Below, in pieces: positions 23,517-36,700 of a stretch of DNA of 64,000 nucleotides. Made by a program: the position numbers and the translations under genes. The notes under the pieces are model-generated. The model worked only from the letters and a program-made list of their open reading frames with translations, was not told the origin of the DNA and searched no databases. The stretch is taken from contig NC_003070.9 in assembly GCF_000001735.4 (NCBI RefSeq), positions 23,731,971 through 23,795,970 on the forward strand, given 5' to 3'. This DNA comes from Arabidopsis thaliana (Eukaryota > Streptophyta > Magnoliopsida > Brassicales > Brassicaceae). Position 1 is the stretch's first letter. Each line of letters begins with the position of its first letter.

Positions 23517-24811
23517 TTAAGCAGAAGAAGATAAGGAAGGATCGAAGATTTGACCAGCGAACAAAACAGTTCCGGTTTTGTCTTCTCTAATAAAGAAAAA
23601 AAATGGATGATCTGCCACAAAATCTATGGGAGGAGGAGGCCTATAAAGGCTGCAGCCACAAGCACCAACTAGAGCAGTAGCAGCCGCAGCTTCAGTACCT
23701 TCTTCATCAATCTCAATCATAGCTTTTTGGTATAATGATACATCAAGCGCAAAGTCATTGAAAACGCTTGAAGCTTCAAAACCGAATTCAATCTTAAACT
23801 TTGGAATTCTGAATTCACCAACTTCAACTCTCCAACTCGGAATGTGACTGTCCAAGAATCCATCAGTAGATGTCATTTTCTCCACAAGATTATCCAATCC
23901 ATCTTTCTCGTCCGGGAGATAGGTACACATTGAGAATTGGCGACTTGTATCATTAACGCCTTGTCGGTATGGTTGTCTAAGGACCTTGAAACCATCGTAA
24001 GCCTTAACATATTGACTTTGTGAGCTTTGCATGAATGGCACATGTACTTGTTTGCCATTGACAAGGTAGAAAGGTTTGTGTTTCGTCATTGACTTATAGA
24101 ATTTGTCTTCCCAGGCTCCTTTGAAGTACAATGCGTTTCCATAAATCCACAAGGTTTCGCTTGTAACGGATCCAGGAGGTAGAAGATCTTTGATGATACC
24201 ATTGGTGTGACGTAATGCCCAAGAATTCACCTCCTCACGCACTTCTTCAAACTTCAAAACAACAAACCAAAACATTGAATACGATATGTAGTTTCTCTAA
24301 GCACTCGTTTCACACAATCTCTTGCCCTAATTTAATCAAAGCAAATTCGAAATCAGAAACTGACCTTGGATCGGAAATCAACTTGAGCGAAAGCAGACTT
24401 GTAGAAATTCTCAAAGAGATCTTTCGACTCGGGACTACACGGAAGTGATTGCTCTCTCCACACTCCATTAACCACCGTGATTTTGGGGCCACCTGTTTTG
24501 CTTCCGTCGACGAGGACGACGGAAGCTATTTCGCGGAAGATGTCGTTGAGCTCGTCGGTGGAAGAAGACCTAAGGAAGGAGAGGATGCAAGATTTTAGTG
24601 CTTCACTGTCGGAGGTAGCAGCGGCCATGGTGAGAACGGAGTTGATAGATGCAGGAGAGAAGACGACGTTAGAGTTTTTGTCTGCGGCAGAGATTACTTC
24701 CCCCGCAAGGAAAAGAGCAACGTCGTTTTGCTTCTTCATCGCTTCTTGACATGGACGTTTTGCTTCTTCGTCGTATTGCTTCTTGTCAAGAAGTTCTTGC
24801 AAAGAATCCAT
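23517..24811 (-). CDS. Serpin, second intact copy
   Basis: Two exons, 24811-24365 and 24251-23517, give 393 aa with no internal stop. Starting MDSLQELLDKKQYDEEAKRP, it has about 22 more N-terminal residues than SRP3 before the common AMKKQN. Core motifs are VVFSPASINSVLTM, GPKITVVNGVW and the hinge EEGTEAAAATA, which is closest to the canonical plant hinge. FVADHPFFFFIRE and GQIFDPS close the protein. The reactive loop (LVGACGCSLYRPPPP) differs from that of SRP3, so any protease target would differ. A further in-frame ATG 33 codons upstream exists but lies in a region without serpin similarity. I do not recall a locus name for it. It could be a gene or a recently silenced copy. Confidence 0.8.
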
Positions 24812-25439
24812 CTTTTGCTTTTTCTTCGTGTTGAGTGCTAGAGAAGGGCTCTGCGATTTCTGATGTGCTAAGTTTTTGGTTCTTCCTTTTAATTTTTGTT
24901 CTGAGCACACAAATATATATATAAAATATAAGATGCCTAGTATCTAATTAAGATAGAACTTGGTGCATCTTCGAATTAGGGGAAAAAAAAAAGTATATAC
25001 ATACCATATAATAATCTGATATCTGTTAGGAGAACTAAACTTTTTTAATCATATATACACTTTTATGATAATCATGATTAGGATCCTTCAGGCTTTATAA
25101 TGAAATTTTAATTTAAATATCTTATCTTTTATATATAGGAATTTTGTTATTTAATTATAAATAAAATTTAAGTGAAGTTTCTAGAGTATGATTATTCAAT
25201 ATTCATAATAGATATTACAATGATTATGTGTTATGTTTTTGGTAAAAACTTAAAATTAATTAATATTGACTTTAGCACCACCTTATATTGTATCCAATAT
25301 ATAGTTTACTTTAAAATTTAAATAGATTTTAACTAAAATATAATATTAGTTTCTGATATAGCATCTCTTAATTTAAGAATATTTTAATATTTATAGATTT
25401 TGTTGTTGTTAATTCTTTACTTATATCCAAATTCTATCT
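24812..25439. other. Spacer 5' of the second intact serpin
   Basis: It is AT-rich. A TATATATATAAAATATA tract near 24912-24930 could supply a TATA box for the minus-strand serpin, about 100 bp upstream of its ATG. No other feature is seen. Confidence 0.5.
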
Positions 25440-25943
25440 CATATCCAATCCATATTTCTTGTCGGGCAGATAGAAATACATTTTGAGTATTCACGATTGA
25501 TATCATCATCGCTTTGTCGGTATGGAAGCCTGAGGACCTTGGAACCATTGTAACCCCCAACTTATTGGTCCCATTTGCTTCTCACAAATGTCACAAACAC
25601 TGACGCACCATCGAGTAGGTGGAACTCTTTCTTTTCTGTATACCACTTATCGAATGGTTCAGCCCAAGCTCCTTTGAAATACAATGCGTTTCCATAAACC
25701 TCAATTGTTTCACTGTTTACGGATTCAGCCATTCAGGAGGAAGAAGGTCTTTGATGAGACCCCATCATTGTGTTGGCGGAGTTGATTGATGCCGGAGAGA
25801 AGATGAAGTTAGCTAGCTTCTGAAGCTATTACTTTACCCGTAAGGACCAAATCGTCGTTTCGCTTCTTCATTGCTTCTCGCAGAGAGGGACTTGCAATGA
25901 CTTGTGGTTTGCTGAATTTTTGCGTTCTTCGGTTCGGATCCAT
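25440..25943 (-). pseudogene. Serpin remnant with internal deletion and lost 3' half
   Basis: Reading from 25943, MDPNRRTQKFSKPQV runs into the serpin start EAMKKRNDD and GKVIASEA, then to a SPASIN-like stretch with a stop near 25809. The sequence jumps directly to the part encoding LIKDLLPP, EAYGNALYFKGAW-like and the YLPDKK stretch, then stops being serpin-like at about 25445. The segment between helix A and the exon 2 start, and the reactive loop, are missing. It is dead. The order and strand match the rest of the array. Confidence 0.82.
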
Positions 25944-26655
25944 CTTTCGGAGAGAAAGATCTGCTGTTTTAGACGATGTGCAAAGTTTTTGTATAGTCAT
26001 CTTTGGATTCATCCTTGAACGAAAGTAACGTACTATTGCGAATCGTCGAGCTATCATCTTTTTAACTTTTCCGTTTATTTCTTCTGACATGTGTGTGTGT
26101 GTATAGTCTATATAGAGAACTTGGGTTTTTAATGCAGGGGATATTACGAGAGTCTAAACAAGTATCAATGGATCTTGTAGAAACTGACCTAGCTTAGAGT
26201 TCTCTGTTTCTTAAGAATCAATGGCAAAACAAGTATGTAGTAGGAAATCATAAGTCGTCTAAGCTTGTAAGCGTGAAGAAGAAGTAAAACTCAAATGGAA
26301 CAGCCACTACATCAGTTTTGTGAATCATTAACCTATCATTCATTGTTAAGTTTCCAAACGAAACACCGTGCCGTTTTTTTCCAAGTGACGAGGAACATTA
26401 TGATTTTCATTTAAATGTTTTAACAAAAAACGACATAAAGTGTATCTCACAGAGAATAATATCTCAGATTCACAGAGGTCAAAGACACCAAGTGATCCAG
26501 AGTAGTCAAGGGAAAAGACAGAAGTACCCCTTGCCAAAGTGATCCAGAGCAGAGGAAGAAGAAGAAGAAGACAGTTTGATAAGTTCAGCTGATCAAGCAA
26601 GTGTCTTGAACCAAGAAACATGGAATACACAAAACAGAGTTTATGGGATTTGTCT

Positions 26656-28304
26656 TCAGCCTTTTCCACCACCCTAAAAGAGAAAACAAAACAATGAGAT
26701 GACTAAGAAGGCCTGCCCTAATAGAACTCAGTATGTAACTGTATCATTCGATGCTTTAAAGATTCTCACCTTGCGAGGCGGGGTTCCTCGCCTTCCTGCA
26801 TTTTTGCCAAACCCGAAGTTTCCTTTCTTCTCAGATGCTTTAAGGATCTGAAATGAGCACGTCAAGGAATCATCCACACTCATCATTGCTCCTGCGTTAT
26901 CAAACTCTCCGCAGTAGTTTGGGGCCGAGAATATCGTTACTAGCTGTCTATTTGCAAAGAATTCATACCCGTCTTCCACAACCTAAAGGGCAAAACAATC
27001 AACTTCAATGAGGTTAAAAGAGATAAATCATAAGTATTCGTCCATTATTTGTAGGTCCTATGATGACAAGTAAACAAAAGAGACGTACCACAGATACATG
27101 TCTAAAGCAAAATATTACCTGATGAGCTCTACAAATTAAGTCAAGGTCATGCGTTTGAAGAAACTCCTCGACTTTATCAGCCCCAAAAGTGTACGAGACA
27201 CCCCTGTCATTCTCTCCCCATCCTTCAATGTCTTTGTCAGGATCAGACCACAACAGATCACACAGTAGTCCATGATCAGGAATGTCAGCAGGACGAGGAA
27301 TGTTCCTGATCTCATCCAAGTGCTTCAACTCAGGCGATAGCCCACCATGCATACAGAGGATCTTTTCATCAATAAGAGCAGCAACAGGTAGACAATTAAA
27401 GCAGTCAGTAAATATCTTCCACACTCGAACGCTATATCTCTTCTTGCACTCGTCATAGAATCCGTATATACGGTTTATAGAAGCACACTCATGGTTCCCA
27501 CGTAGAAGAAAGAAATTCTCTTTGTATTTGATCTTGTAGGCAAGAAGAAGGCATATGGTCTCTACACTCTGCTTTCCACGATCTACATAATCCCCAAGAA
27601 ACAAATAGTTTGCAGCTGGTGGGTAGCCACCATACTCGAACAATCTCAAAAGATCTGAGAACTGACCATGAGTATCTCCTATTAAAAACATGAAACCAAC
27701 CCCCATTATAGAAGTGCTATTTCACTAGAAACACAAGCCACACAAGCATATGCTACTACTGGTTGCTATAAAATGAAGCAGAACAAACTTATGTATTAGT
27801 AAACACATTAGCAACTTTCTGATACCATTATACATCAAAATGATACACAAGATGCACAGAACAATACACTATCAGCTCTGAATCTCTGATATGGAGACAA
27901 ATGATCATTTCTAACTTCTTTTAGTATCTCACTAATGATAACTGATCAAGTAAACAACAGATTCATATGCAATTCTACAAATATCATTCATACGAATTTA
28001 TCTAAATTTAAACAACTCTGGTTAGCTAATCAATCTCTAGTTCTATGGATAATCAAACATAATCTACGCAAATCCTCGTAGAAAAGAAAATTTGAAGAGG
28101 AGAGAACAAAATTGATGAATGAATACCACAAATCTTAATAGGAGCCTCGAGTTCAAGAAGATTAGGTTGAGTGAGAAAGATCTGCTTAGCGGTAGAACAA
28201 AGATGTTTAATCTCAGCCTCCGTCAACTGAACCTGCTTCGTCGTCTTCCCGTTTTTCGCTCCTAGTAACCTCTTTATAACATCATCCACCACACTATCTT
28301 CCAT
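26656..28304 (-). CDS. TOPP3: Protein phosphatase 1 catalytic subunit (TOPP3)
   Basis: Exons on the minus strand are 28304-28127, 27678-27119, 26982-26770 and a tiny last exon 26673-26656 (6 codons including TGA). They give 322 aa. All PPP-family motifs are present: GDTHGQ, GDYVDRG, RGNHE, the HGGLSP loop, and a C-terminal [11 protein letters not shown] with an RVxF-partner groove. The enzyme removes phosphate from Ser/Thr with two metal ions; specificity comes from regulatory subunits. Without the last exon the frame would read through to [13 protein letters not shown], a plausible intron-retention end. I preferred the spliced end because it gives the usual GGGKG tail. An in-frame TTG lies just before the ATG. 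This is AT1G64040. Confidence 0.96.
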
Positions 28305-29352
28305 CAAAATCAATCAATCACTACGAAACCTAACAAAAACCTCTCGAATTCGGTACACCGGAGCGATGAGATAAGAGTTTTTTTCGTCTTCGACCTCCAG
28401 TTTCGAAACGCCGTTTCCGATCAAGATGGTTCAAAATCACTTTCCTCTTCGTAGAGAATCAATAGAGAGAGAAGAGAGGTTTTGTGGTATGTGAAGGTAT
28501 GAGAAGAAGAAGACGGAGGAGCCCTAGACAGAGAGAATCGGCTAGAGAACGGGGAAGGAGAAAAAAGGAAAGCACACGTGCGGCTCGTGTGAACCGGAAG
28601 GGACGGCTTTGTCTTTTGACCAAATTTATTTTTTCTATTATTTTAAAAACTAAAGATGGGGATACTCTTACATTTTTTTTATTAATTATTTTTGTCAAAA
28701 TGCGGCTTGAATATTACATAAAGAAAATATTTCTATACTATTTTCATATTTTGAAGTCCGAATAATTTGATCAAAATCGATGCTTCATTTTTGTGGAATC
28801 TTGCTTAGACTAGTCATCAAATATGTCTCTTCAACGTGTCCAGAAGTATATTTATATTATGATTTTTCTCTTCTTCTTCTTTTTTTCTTCTTGCCAATAC
28901 CTGAGAATATTGTGTAATTAAGTTGTTTAGATAATTTATGAAAACGTAACGAAGACTCTGCCAACGCTTATCCATCCACATGACATAGCCAAATTCCACA
29001 CATGCATGAATATTGTAATAAGTTGAAGCAATATAGATCCAAGTCCTATTGGCCCATATGATTGTTTTTCTTCTTTCAGGCCCAATTGCTAATCCAATAT
29101 AAAACAATAAGGCTTTATACGTTTAAGACAAAACTGGATTATTGTTATTTTATTCCATTTTGTTAACAAAAAAACTTCTAAGTGTTTAGATTCATAATTG
29201 TTTTGGTTTAGGATCAACTGTTGGTAAGACATGTTTTTTAGATAAAGAAAGTTTTTAGAAAATTTATTATTTTGAGTAATACATATTATTTTTAAGAAAC
29301 TTTACTATTAAATTTCCATAATTTAAAATGATCTGAAACTAATTATGCTTTT

Positions 29353-29573
29353 AAAATTAAACGTCTTTTTAATTTTTCTCGTCTAAATGATTCATCCATG
29401 ATAGGTATAGTTATATTTAATAAGAAAATTTGTTTTTTCCAAAAATAAAATTGACGGGTACATAAAATTAACGTCTTTTTAATTTTTCTCGTCTAAATGA
29501 TTTATCTATGATATGTATAGTTATATTTAATAAAAAAAAATTTTTTTCTAAAAATAAAACTGGCGGATACATA
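29353..29573. repeat. Two-copy tandem repeat, 111 bp
   Basis: Copy 1 (29353-29463) and copy 2 (29464-29573) are adjacent. They share CGTCTTTTTAATTTTTCTCG, GTCTAAATGATT and GTATAGTTATATTTAATAA. They are about 85-90% alike by eye, so the duplication is fairly recent. Confidence 0.92.
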
Positions 29574-30347
29574 AAAACTCTAAAACCAAAAATTAAAAAG
29601 CGGATATAAAGAAAGAAGAACCTTAAAGCACACGGAATATATAAATACCACATTCAAAAGCAACATAGCCGAAAACTCTTTGACAAAACAGTTTGATGTA
29701 TTGAGAAAGATTACAAAGATGATCTTCCAAGAGGACCCAACATTAGATTGCCTCAATAGTTTTAAACAAATACTAAACCACGCTTACACAACCATAATCT
29801 CAACAAAAACGAACACAAATAAACAAAAGAAATAGAGCACATATCCAAACAATCACTACCTGTAAAAACTAACTTTAAATACAAAAGCAATCCCTTCAAT
29901 ATTGTAAAGTTCATGTTTTATTCTTTTTTGTCAATGTAACTTCATTGACTTGTTCAAGAAGACCTTGAACCGAAATAGTTAAATCAAAAATCTGTTAACG
30001 GAACCAACACAATCTAACGGCGTTAACATTCAGATAAGGGATAATTTCGTCAAAATCAAAAACACCCTCCGCTCCAAGCAAACACCTGAGAATCCACCAG
30101 TGGCATATTTGGAAACTCATATCAAACCACATGAACCAAGTGAAATCTTCACTTGAATACGTGTCACTCTATTAACCAACAAGATCATAAAAACCCCGTC
30201 ATCAGTCAACATCCAACGGTTCTAAATCACTCCGTTTCGCAATAATGTAGTAGCCACGTCAGAGTTACCAGTACAGACGAGCTCACCGGAACAATCTCAC
30301 CGTCGACGGCTTATCTAAAACAAGGCCAAAGTTAATTTCCCGAAAAC

Positions 30348-30355
30348 TATAAATA
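30348..30355 (+). promoter_or_regulatory. TATA box of the 668-aa gene
   Basis: TATAAATA follows CCCGAAAAC. A transcription start about 30 bp downstream would give a leader of some 230 nt that includes the uORF at 30558. Confidence 0.6.
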
Positions 30356-30557
30356 CTCATCTTTTTTTTCTCCTCTTTCATTTTCTTGCCCTAGATTAAA
30401 ATCCCTCGATTCACGCAGCCGCACCATTGCGTTTCTTCATCGAGGAAAAAAAAACCAAATCAATCTCACTCTTGTAGCTCACTATTCTCCAGAAATTTCT
30501 AAGATTTAGCTTTCTCTAAAGCTCGATCGAACTATCTGGGTTTTGGTTTAAAAGGAG

Positions 30558-30614
30558 ATGATGAGTTCGTATCGCAGCTTACACGGCTGCGATGTTTTCG
30601 ATTTGGGTTTGTGA
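30558..30614 (+). CDS. Upstream ORF overlapping the main start by one base
   Basis: The uORF encodes the 18-residue MMSSYRSLHGCDVFDLGL. Its TGA (30612-30614) shares the A with the main ATG (30614-30616), forming TGATG. Such an arrangement usually lowers main-ORF translation or couples it by re-initiation. That it is in the mRNA is inferred from the TATA box at 30348. Confidence 0.55.
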   Translation: MMSSYRSLHGCDVFDLGL

Positions 30615-33600
30615 TGGATGGTTTGAAGATTTCTTGTCCTGTGGATGTTTCGTTGCCGGCTAAGCTTATGGGATCTGAAGGGTGTGGTGGTGGAGTTAGG
30701 GTTTCGTCGAATAAAGCAGATAACAACTGTGACAAGGCTCGTGTCTCGATTGGTGTTAATTCTTCAATTGAGCGTTGTAGTAGTGCTTCAATCAACAAGA
30801 AAGGTTAGCTAATTTCTCTTCACTTTGACTTCAAATTTCATTTGGGGATTTTGAAATTATTCTTCTTTACACTGAGTACAGTTTATAGTTGTAGATCCAA
30901 ATTTGTGTTTTTGTTCTTGGTAAATTTGCAAACTTTTTCAAGTTTGGTTGGATGGGTTTTGATTTAGTCTTGTTCTTGATTTAGGAGCAGGAAGTAGCAG
31001 TGGAGCGTCTGATTCATCGTTATGGCGCAAGTTAATGCATTCACATGACTTTGTACATGATAGGCTTACTAAACTTCGGGTTGACAATTCATCTGAGCCT
31101 CAAAATGGTTATTCACCGATTGCTAGTCCAGAAAGTGCGGAGTCTCCTAGGAAAAGAGGAAAACTTTCTAGAAGTAGTAGTGGTAATGGCACTCCGAGAA
31201 GGACGAAATTGATCCTTTTAGATGAAACGGTGAGGACACAGAGAGATAACGACACCAAGGAGATATGTGGACAAGGATCTACTAGTTGCTTAGGTAACTC
31301 TCATGTGATTTCTTTGTCTGAAATTATGCATTCATTTAGTCAGTAGCATATATTTTAAAAGAATATGTAATATGTTGGTGAAAGTTTAATGTTTCACACT
31401 CTGAAAAAGTGCCTGTGTATCATTTTGCCTTGTGAGGTTACTTATTACCTTCTGTTGAATGCTAAACAGATAAACCGTTTGTGGTGAAGCAACGGAGCAG
31501 TTATAACGGCAAGCGAGGTGATAAGAGGATTTCCAAAGTTCCGGTGAGAACTTTATCAACCATCAATTCAGCGACTGGCGAGAATGCATTTTTCGGTATG
31601 TGATTGCTTCTGAATTAGCCTTGTCCTGTGGTATCCAATAGTGTACTCTAATTCAACAGTTGACTCCTCAACCTGGTCGATTTACTTTGGCTAGTTATTA
31701 TATTTTCTTTTATACTTTCAGTTCTATAGATTGCTTCGTCTGAACTTTGAAGTGATTTACAAGTGAAATCTGTTCTGAGGTAGCTTTAGAGGTCCCCTCG
31801 GTCACTTGTTATGATTTTTAGTTTATTTTGAATCCTCCCTGACATCACATTGAAAAGGTTTCATTGGCTGACATATTCTTTGCATCGCTAAGGTACCAAA
31901 GGGACAATGTAAGAGTTATAGCACCAGTGCATTTCACTACTATCTCATTAAAATGCGACCTTGTTGACATGACAAGGTCTCGTCAGTATATTCTCCTCAC
32001 GTGAAATGGTCTGATCTTTTTCTAGTGTTGTGTTTACCTCTTAATTTTCCTTACCTTACATGCAGGTGCCTATGGCCTGAAGCCTGCAATAAATGATGTT
32101 ACCAAACTCGTTGAAGATTTTTCATTGAAAAGTCTTCTTGAAGGCTCTTATGAGTGTCCTTCTTTGGGCAAAGACAAGATGAAGAAATCGGAGAATACTA
32201 ACAACACTTTATTGAGTGTAGTCAAAAATGTTTGGTCCATTCTACCAACAAAGAGGCCTGTTCAATCACAAAGCTCTACTGAATTAGACACTTGTCTCAG
32301 CAGAACTCTGGGTTCACCGCCTAGCTCTATCTCTGCTACACTACCAAATAGTGAAAACATCGATAAAGTAAATGCCCTGGATGGAGATCTATCGTCATCG
32401 TCCAAGGTAGATTTCTTAATCTAACATTTAGAAGTTTCATATATATATATTCTGATTTGACCTGTAAGCAAGTATACATGACTTTAAATAGGTTTGTTGC
32501 TTTAACTGAAAATTGATACACTCATTGACTTCTCAGGATCATTGCATCAACTCTGAAATTCCTTCCACTCCACTTAGTTTTCCATTATGCGACGCTGGCG
32601 ATGTATTGAAAAGATTAGGCCTTCCTCCGTCGAAAGATTTAGACTCTCTGCTCCAAGATGCATCAAAACCTTCTCATAACTCTAAGAACAATTTGGACCA
32701 GCAGCGTTCAGCTAAACCTCCTCATAGTGGATTGCCTCATTTCCCTTGGTCGCAGCCCTTTAATGGGAGCTCTAGAACCAACTCAGAAGCAGCAAAGCTT
32801 GTGACCTGCAAGACACTTTGTCAAGGACGATGGCTAAGAATAGCCGACACTTCTATGAGTTCTCCAGAGGGTATAACCGATAATTTCGCAAATCTGGAAT
32901 CACTCACTTTCAACCAAAACTTAGTCCCTCCACTACTGAAACAGACTATTACTGGAGTTAAGACCTCTCAAACAAAATTCGCTAACACCATTTCATGCCA
33001 GTGCGCAGAAGCATCTGTTTCTACCCTTCAAAATTCTTTCTTTGTTCCCAAAGGTAAGGATCCGTTACCCTCTTTATACTACTCCTAACGAAAACTATAT
33101 AACAGCAATTTATCTCTCATCAAATGCAGAACCAGAGGGATCCCCAGATGTTGAAGATGATGGTATGTTTTCACAAATACTATTACTGAATATCTCTTTG
33201 CCTCAAATTTTATTGAAAATCCTCTTCTGATGATGATGATATGTTGTGTACAGCTCTTTCATGTCCACAGCTTTTAGAAGCTGCACGAACGCTCTGTGAC
33301 ATTGCAGTCCAGTCCGCAAACCACGACAACCCAAACGGAATCCTCAGATGGCCAAAGAAGCTCTCTCAGAAATCCATGAAAGCCCGCAAATCCAAACTAA
33401 TCGAAAAGCCTCTGGAAAGGCACAGGACAACGGTTTCATCCATAGATCTTAACTCAAGCAACAACAACAATAACAAGAACCACGTGAGAAAAGATTCAGC
33501 AGCAGAGCATAATCACCACCATCATCATCATCATCCTAAGCCTTCAAAGAGACTGAAACTATCAACAATGGAGAACAAGAAGAGATCATTCCCGAGCTCA

Positions 33601-33744
33601 TCATCCCCAATAGAATCAGATAGAAAACATTCATCTTCAAGCAAGTTCAAGAATCACTCCCGTATGATGTTGCCGCCTCCACCACCAACGAGAACACTCC
33701 AAAAGTCATCCACATATCCTCAGAAAGCTCGGAAATTTCCATGA
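30614..33744 (+). CDS. Unknown 668-aa protein, probably nuclear
   Basis: Seven exons are 30614-30803, 30985-31293, 31470-31595, 32066-32406, 32537-33053, 33130-33162 and 33254-33744. They give 668 aa with all phases consistent. I recognise no catalytic domain. Visible traits are Ser/Pro/Lys-rich, low-complexity sequence, a basic patch SPRKRGKLSR near residue 110, and a C-terminal run with eight His after an Asn run. The basic stretch PSKRLKLS, a probable nuclear localisation signal, follows the His run. One more ordered segment, SCPQLLEAARTLCDIA, may be a helix conserved in relatives. The protein is probably AT1G64050. Function is unknown. The leader has a uORF. Confidence 0.85.
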
Positions 33745-36700
33745 ACCGGTTGAAAATAAGAGTGGTGGATCCATATAAACCAATCTTGATTACTCAAAAG
33801 AAACCGGTTTGGTTTTACAAGGGGACATAACGGCGTCGTAGGAGTCGTCTGTAAATACGAATGGTGTCACGGTGTAAGGTAAGTTCTTCTCTATGTGGAC
33901 AGTGTTTAGGTGCAGAAGACTATATATATTGTATTGCCTTCAATGTTGTAACATTTTTTTTTTTCAGTTGTAGTTGTAGCCACACAGTTCTTTTTAAGGT
34001 CTGTTGTGTTTAAAGATTTTTAATTCTACGAGGTCAATGATAAAATTCTCAACTTGAGTGTCGTTTGTATATTTTGGGTGGGAAAGGTTCGAACTCTCGA
34101 CCCCAATCCGCTTCTTCTCTGCTCTTTGGCTGCTGCTAAATGCCCTGACCGTCTGCTTCGAAGTTAATTGCTAGGCATAACAAACAAGAAAATTTTTGTG
34201 TTTGTTGAGGACGTAAAATGCACGTACCACACATGTGTAATGTACTAATGTGGTTGTATATGAAAATAATTATTATAACCTAAGATAATATATTAAATTT
34301 GGAAAGCCATCATGAAGTCGGTTCTAATTCAAACTTACTTAATCGTTTATGTATGTGGTGTCACACCGATCACGATCGGTTAGTTTGTGTTTCTCAAGTG
34401 TTCTATTATTATATACTTTTCAAAAGATTTGTTAAATTTATTGTTTGTTTAATTGGTTACTTTTGAGTTTTTCGCAAAGGAACAGCGGAGATTAATATAT
34501 GAGTTCTATAGCCAACATAAATTTAATCAACCAAATTTTACCAACCTTTTTTCTTTTAAAATGTATTCTCCTATCAAATAGTACACGAGATAAACAATTC
34601 TAATCTATTTAAAGAAAAAAATGATATTTAAAACCTTATACCTAATGAAAACACTTTGAACACATGATAAATCATTAATAATAATTTTGTTCTAACTTAA
34701 TTCCATTTATTGCTTTATTTATTTTTCTATATTTTGCTGTGAAATTAGGATAATTTTTGTTGATGTAAAGTTACTACAAAAAAATCTTGTTTGTATATCA
34801 CTACTAGAGTTTGAGAATGTTAGTTAACAACCAAAGAAAAATGGTTGTCTTAAAGGGACAATTGTTGTATTTTCACTCTAATGAAGGAGTTAGGATGGTA
34901 AAGAGAACATGACAATTCAAAGTCAACTAAGTAACTACAATAAATAATTTCATAGATGACATAGTTTCTCTCCCATGTACAAGAAGTGGTTGTTTCATTG
35001 ACTTGGAAGATATATGGTGGGCCCATTTCACGCACTATATTGGGCCTCAATCGCGTTATTTTTCTTCTAGAAGCCCAAAAGTTTTTGTGTACTATACATG
35101 CATGAACGTCAAAAATTATTACTATTAGTTCAACGAATTTATACTATGGTCTATGGACTTGGTGACAAAAGTAAACTATGAAATACTAGACAATTATTCG
35201 TAATTGTTTTTATCCGCTTGACTTTGAATATTTCCCATATATGATAAATTTTCATTAACTTGAGTGAATAACCAAAATCTAACTAATATATAATTATCGG
35301 CAAGATATCAGATTTTTATGTGTAGGAAAACCAAAGAAGAAGAAAACGAACAAACCAAAAGTTAAGACTTTTCTTTACTGTTCGGTACGGTATGCTTCAA
35401 GTTTTAATCATCCTACATATATTTAAGATGTGTGTAGTCGTCGAGTAGTAACACTTATCATATTTTCTAATGAATCTAAACTATGAAACTATTTTGACAA
35501 AGAATCCTAATAAAAATCGAACCTAATCAAGAAGAAAACGAATTTGCTATATCATAAAAAAATTACCACTAGGCCACTACTTTCTAAACTTAAAGTTAAT
35601 CCATCATATTTCCAAATCGTTTGGTAATCAATGGATCGGATAAATGAACTGATTAGTGATTACGTACTATATAATTAACAGTCATGAAAAGCAAACCGCA
35701 AACGATACGTCAAATTTTAAAACTTGAAAAGTCAAGCAGTGGGTTAACTTTCTTTAGATTTATGAAACAATGTTCTATATTCTAAATAGTTTCTTACAGT
35801 AAAATTCAAATCTATATATACACAAATAGAAAAATGATTGGTTTTTGTAACTTGGGTTGGTAGAATATTCATATCACATTTGACATTTCTATTCTTCAAG
35901 AATAACTTATGGGAGAAGTTACTTTCGTTCGAAAACTATAAAAGTTGCAGAAGATAGTGAAGATAGTTGCAGAATTGTATTATATATGTTATACCCAGTT
36001 ATGTGTGCATGTGTGTACATATATATATGTGTACACTAATACACACGTTTTTCTATGAAATACGAGTTTGTTCAAAAACATCTGACTTTTGTTCATTCAT
36101 ATAAAATGTTAAACGAACTTTTCCTACTTTTTAGTGAATATATTTCGTCAAATTGAAATTGATGCCAAAATTAGGTATAACGTGAAAAACGTATATGTTT
36201 TTTAAAAATGAGATTAGTTACGTTTGAAAATCAAATCTTTTCACATTTCACTTTCATACTTGGAGTTTTTGTTTTGTTTTATAACTTGTGTATTTACTAC
36301 TACAACTGTTTGCACAACATAACATTGAATTGAAATCTTTATATATTAAAATGAAAACACTCAACCCCTTAAAATAGAAATGGTTCACATTCGAGTTTGG
36401 TTATTATTTTCTGATAACTGAATTAGATGCCGAACCAAAACCATACAAATTTCCGAGAGATGTAGAATGATGGGCATTTTAATCGTACCAAACAGAACCG
36501 AACCAAACCAAACAACCGAACCGTAGTGACGTAGTCTACATCTAACCCATTTGGTTAAACTTTTTTCAACCCTAATGGTTCGGTTTGAACCATTAACCCT
36601 AACTGTTTTTTAATTTATAATTAATTTCGTTAGGTAGATAATATTACATGCTTGATTTTGGTTATTTATCAAAACTAAGTTTACTTAGTTCTTTCAATCC

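Larger units (their letters stand above)
28305..30557. other. Divergent spacer between TOPP3 and the 668-aa gene
   Basis: No gene is seen. It holds TOPP3 leader sequence, TGGGCC-type boxes (GGCCCATATG near 29051, GGCCCAATT near 29081), the 111-bp tandem repeat at 29353-29573, and a TATA box at 30348. Confidence 0.65.

Noticed and set aside
28484..28765. Arg-rich 93-codon open frame upstream of TOPP3
   Set aside because: It has an odd composition, no homology I recognise, and covers the TOPP3 promoter/leader on the other strand.
34080..34120. tRNA-like GGTTCGAACTCTCGACCCC
   Set aside because: There is a B-box and T-loop-like stretch, but I found no acceptor stem, anticodon stem or A-box at the right distance on either strand.
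36013..36036. GTGTACATATATATATGTGTACAC palindrome-like stretch
   Set aside because: The arms are imperfect and the core is a simple TA repeat, so chance is enough.
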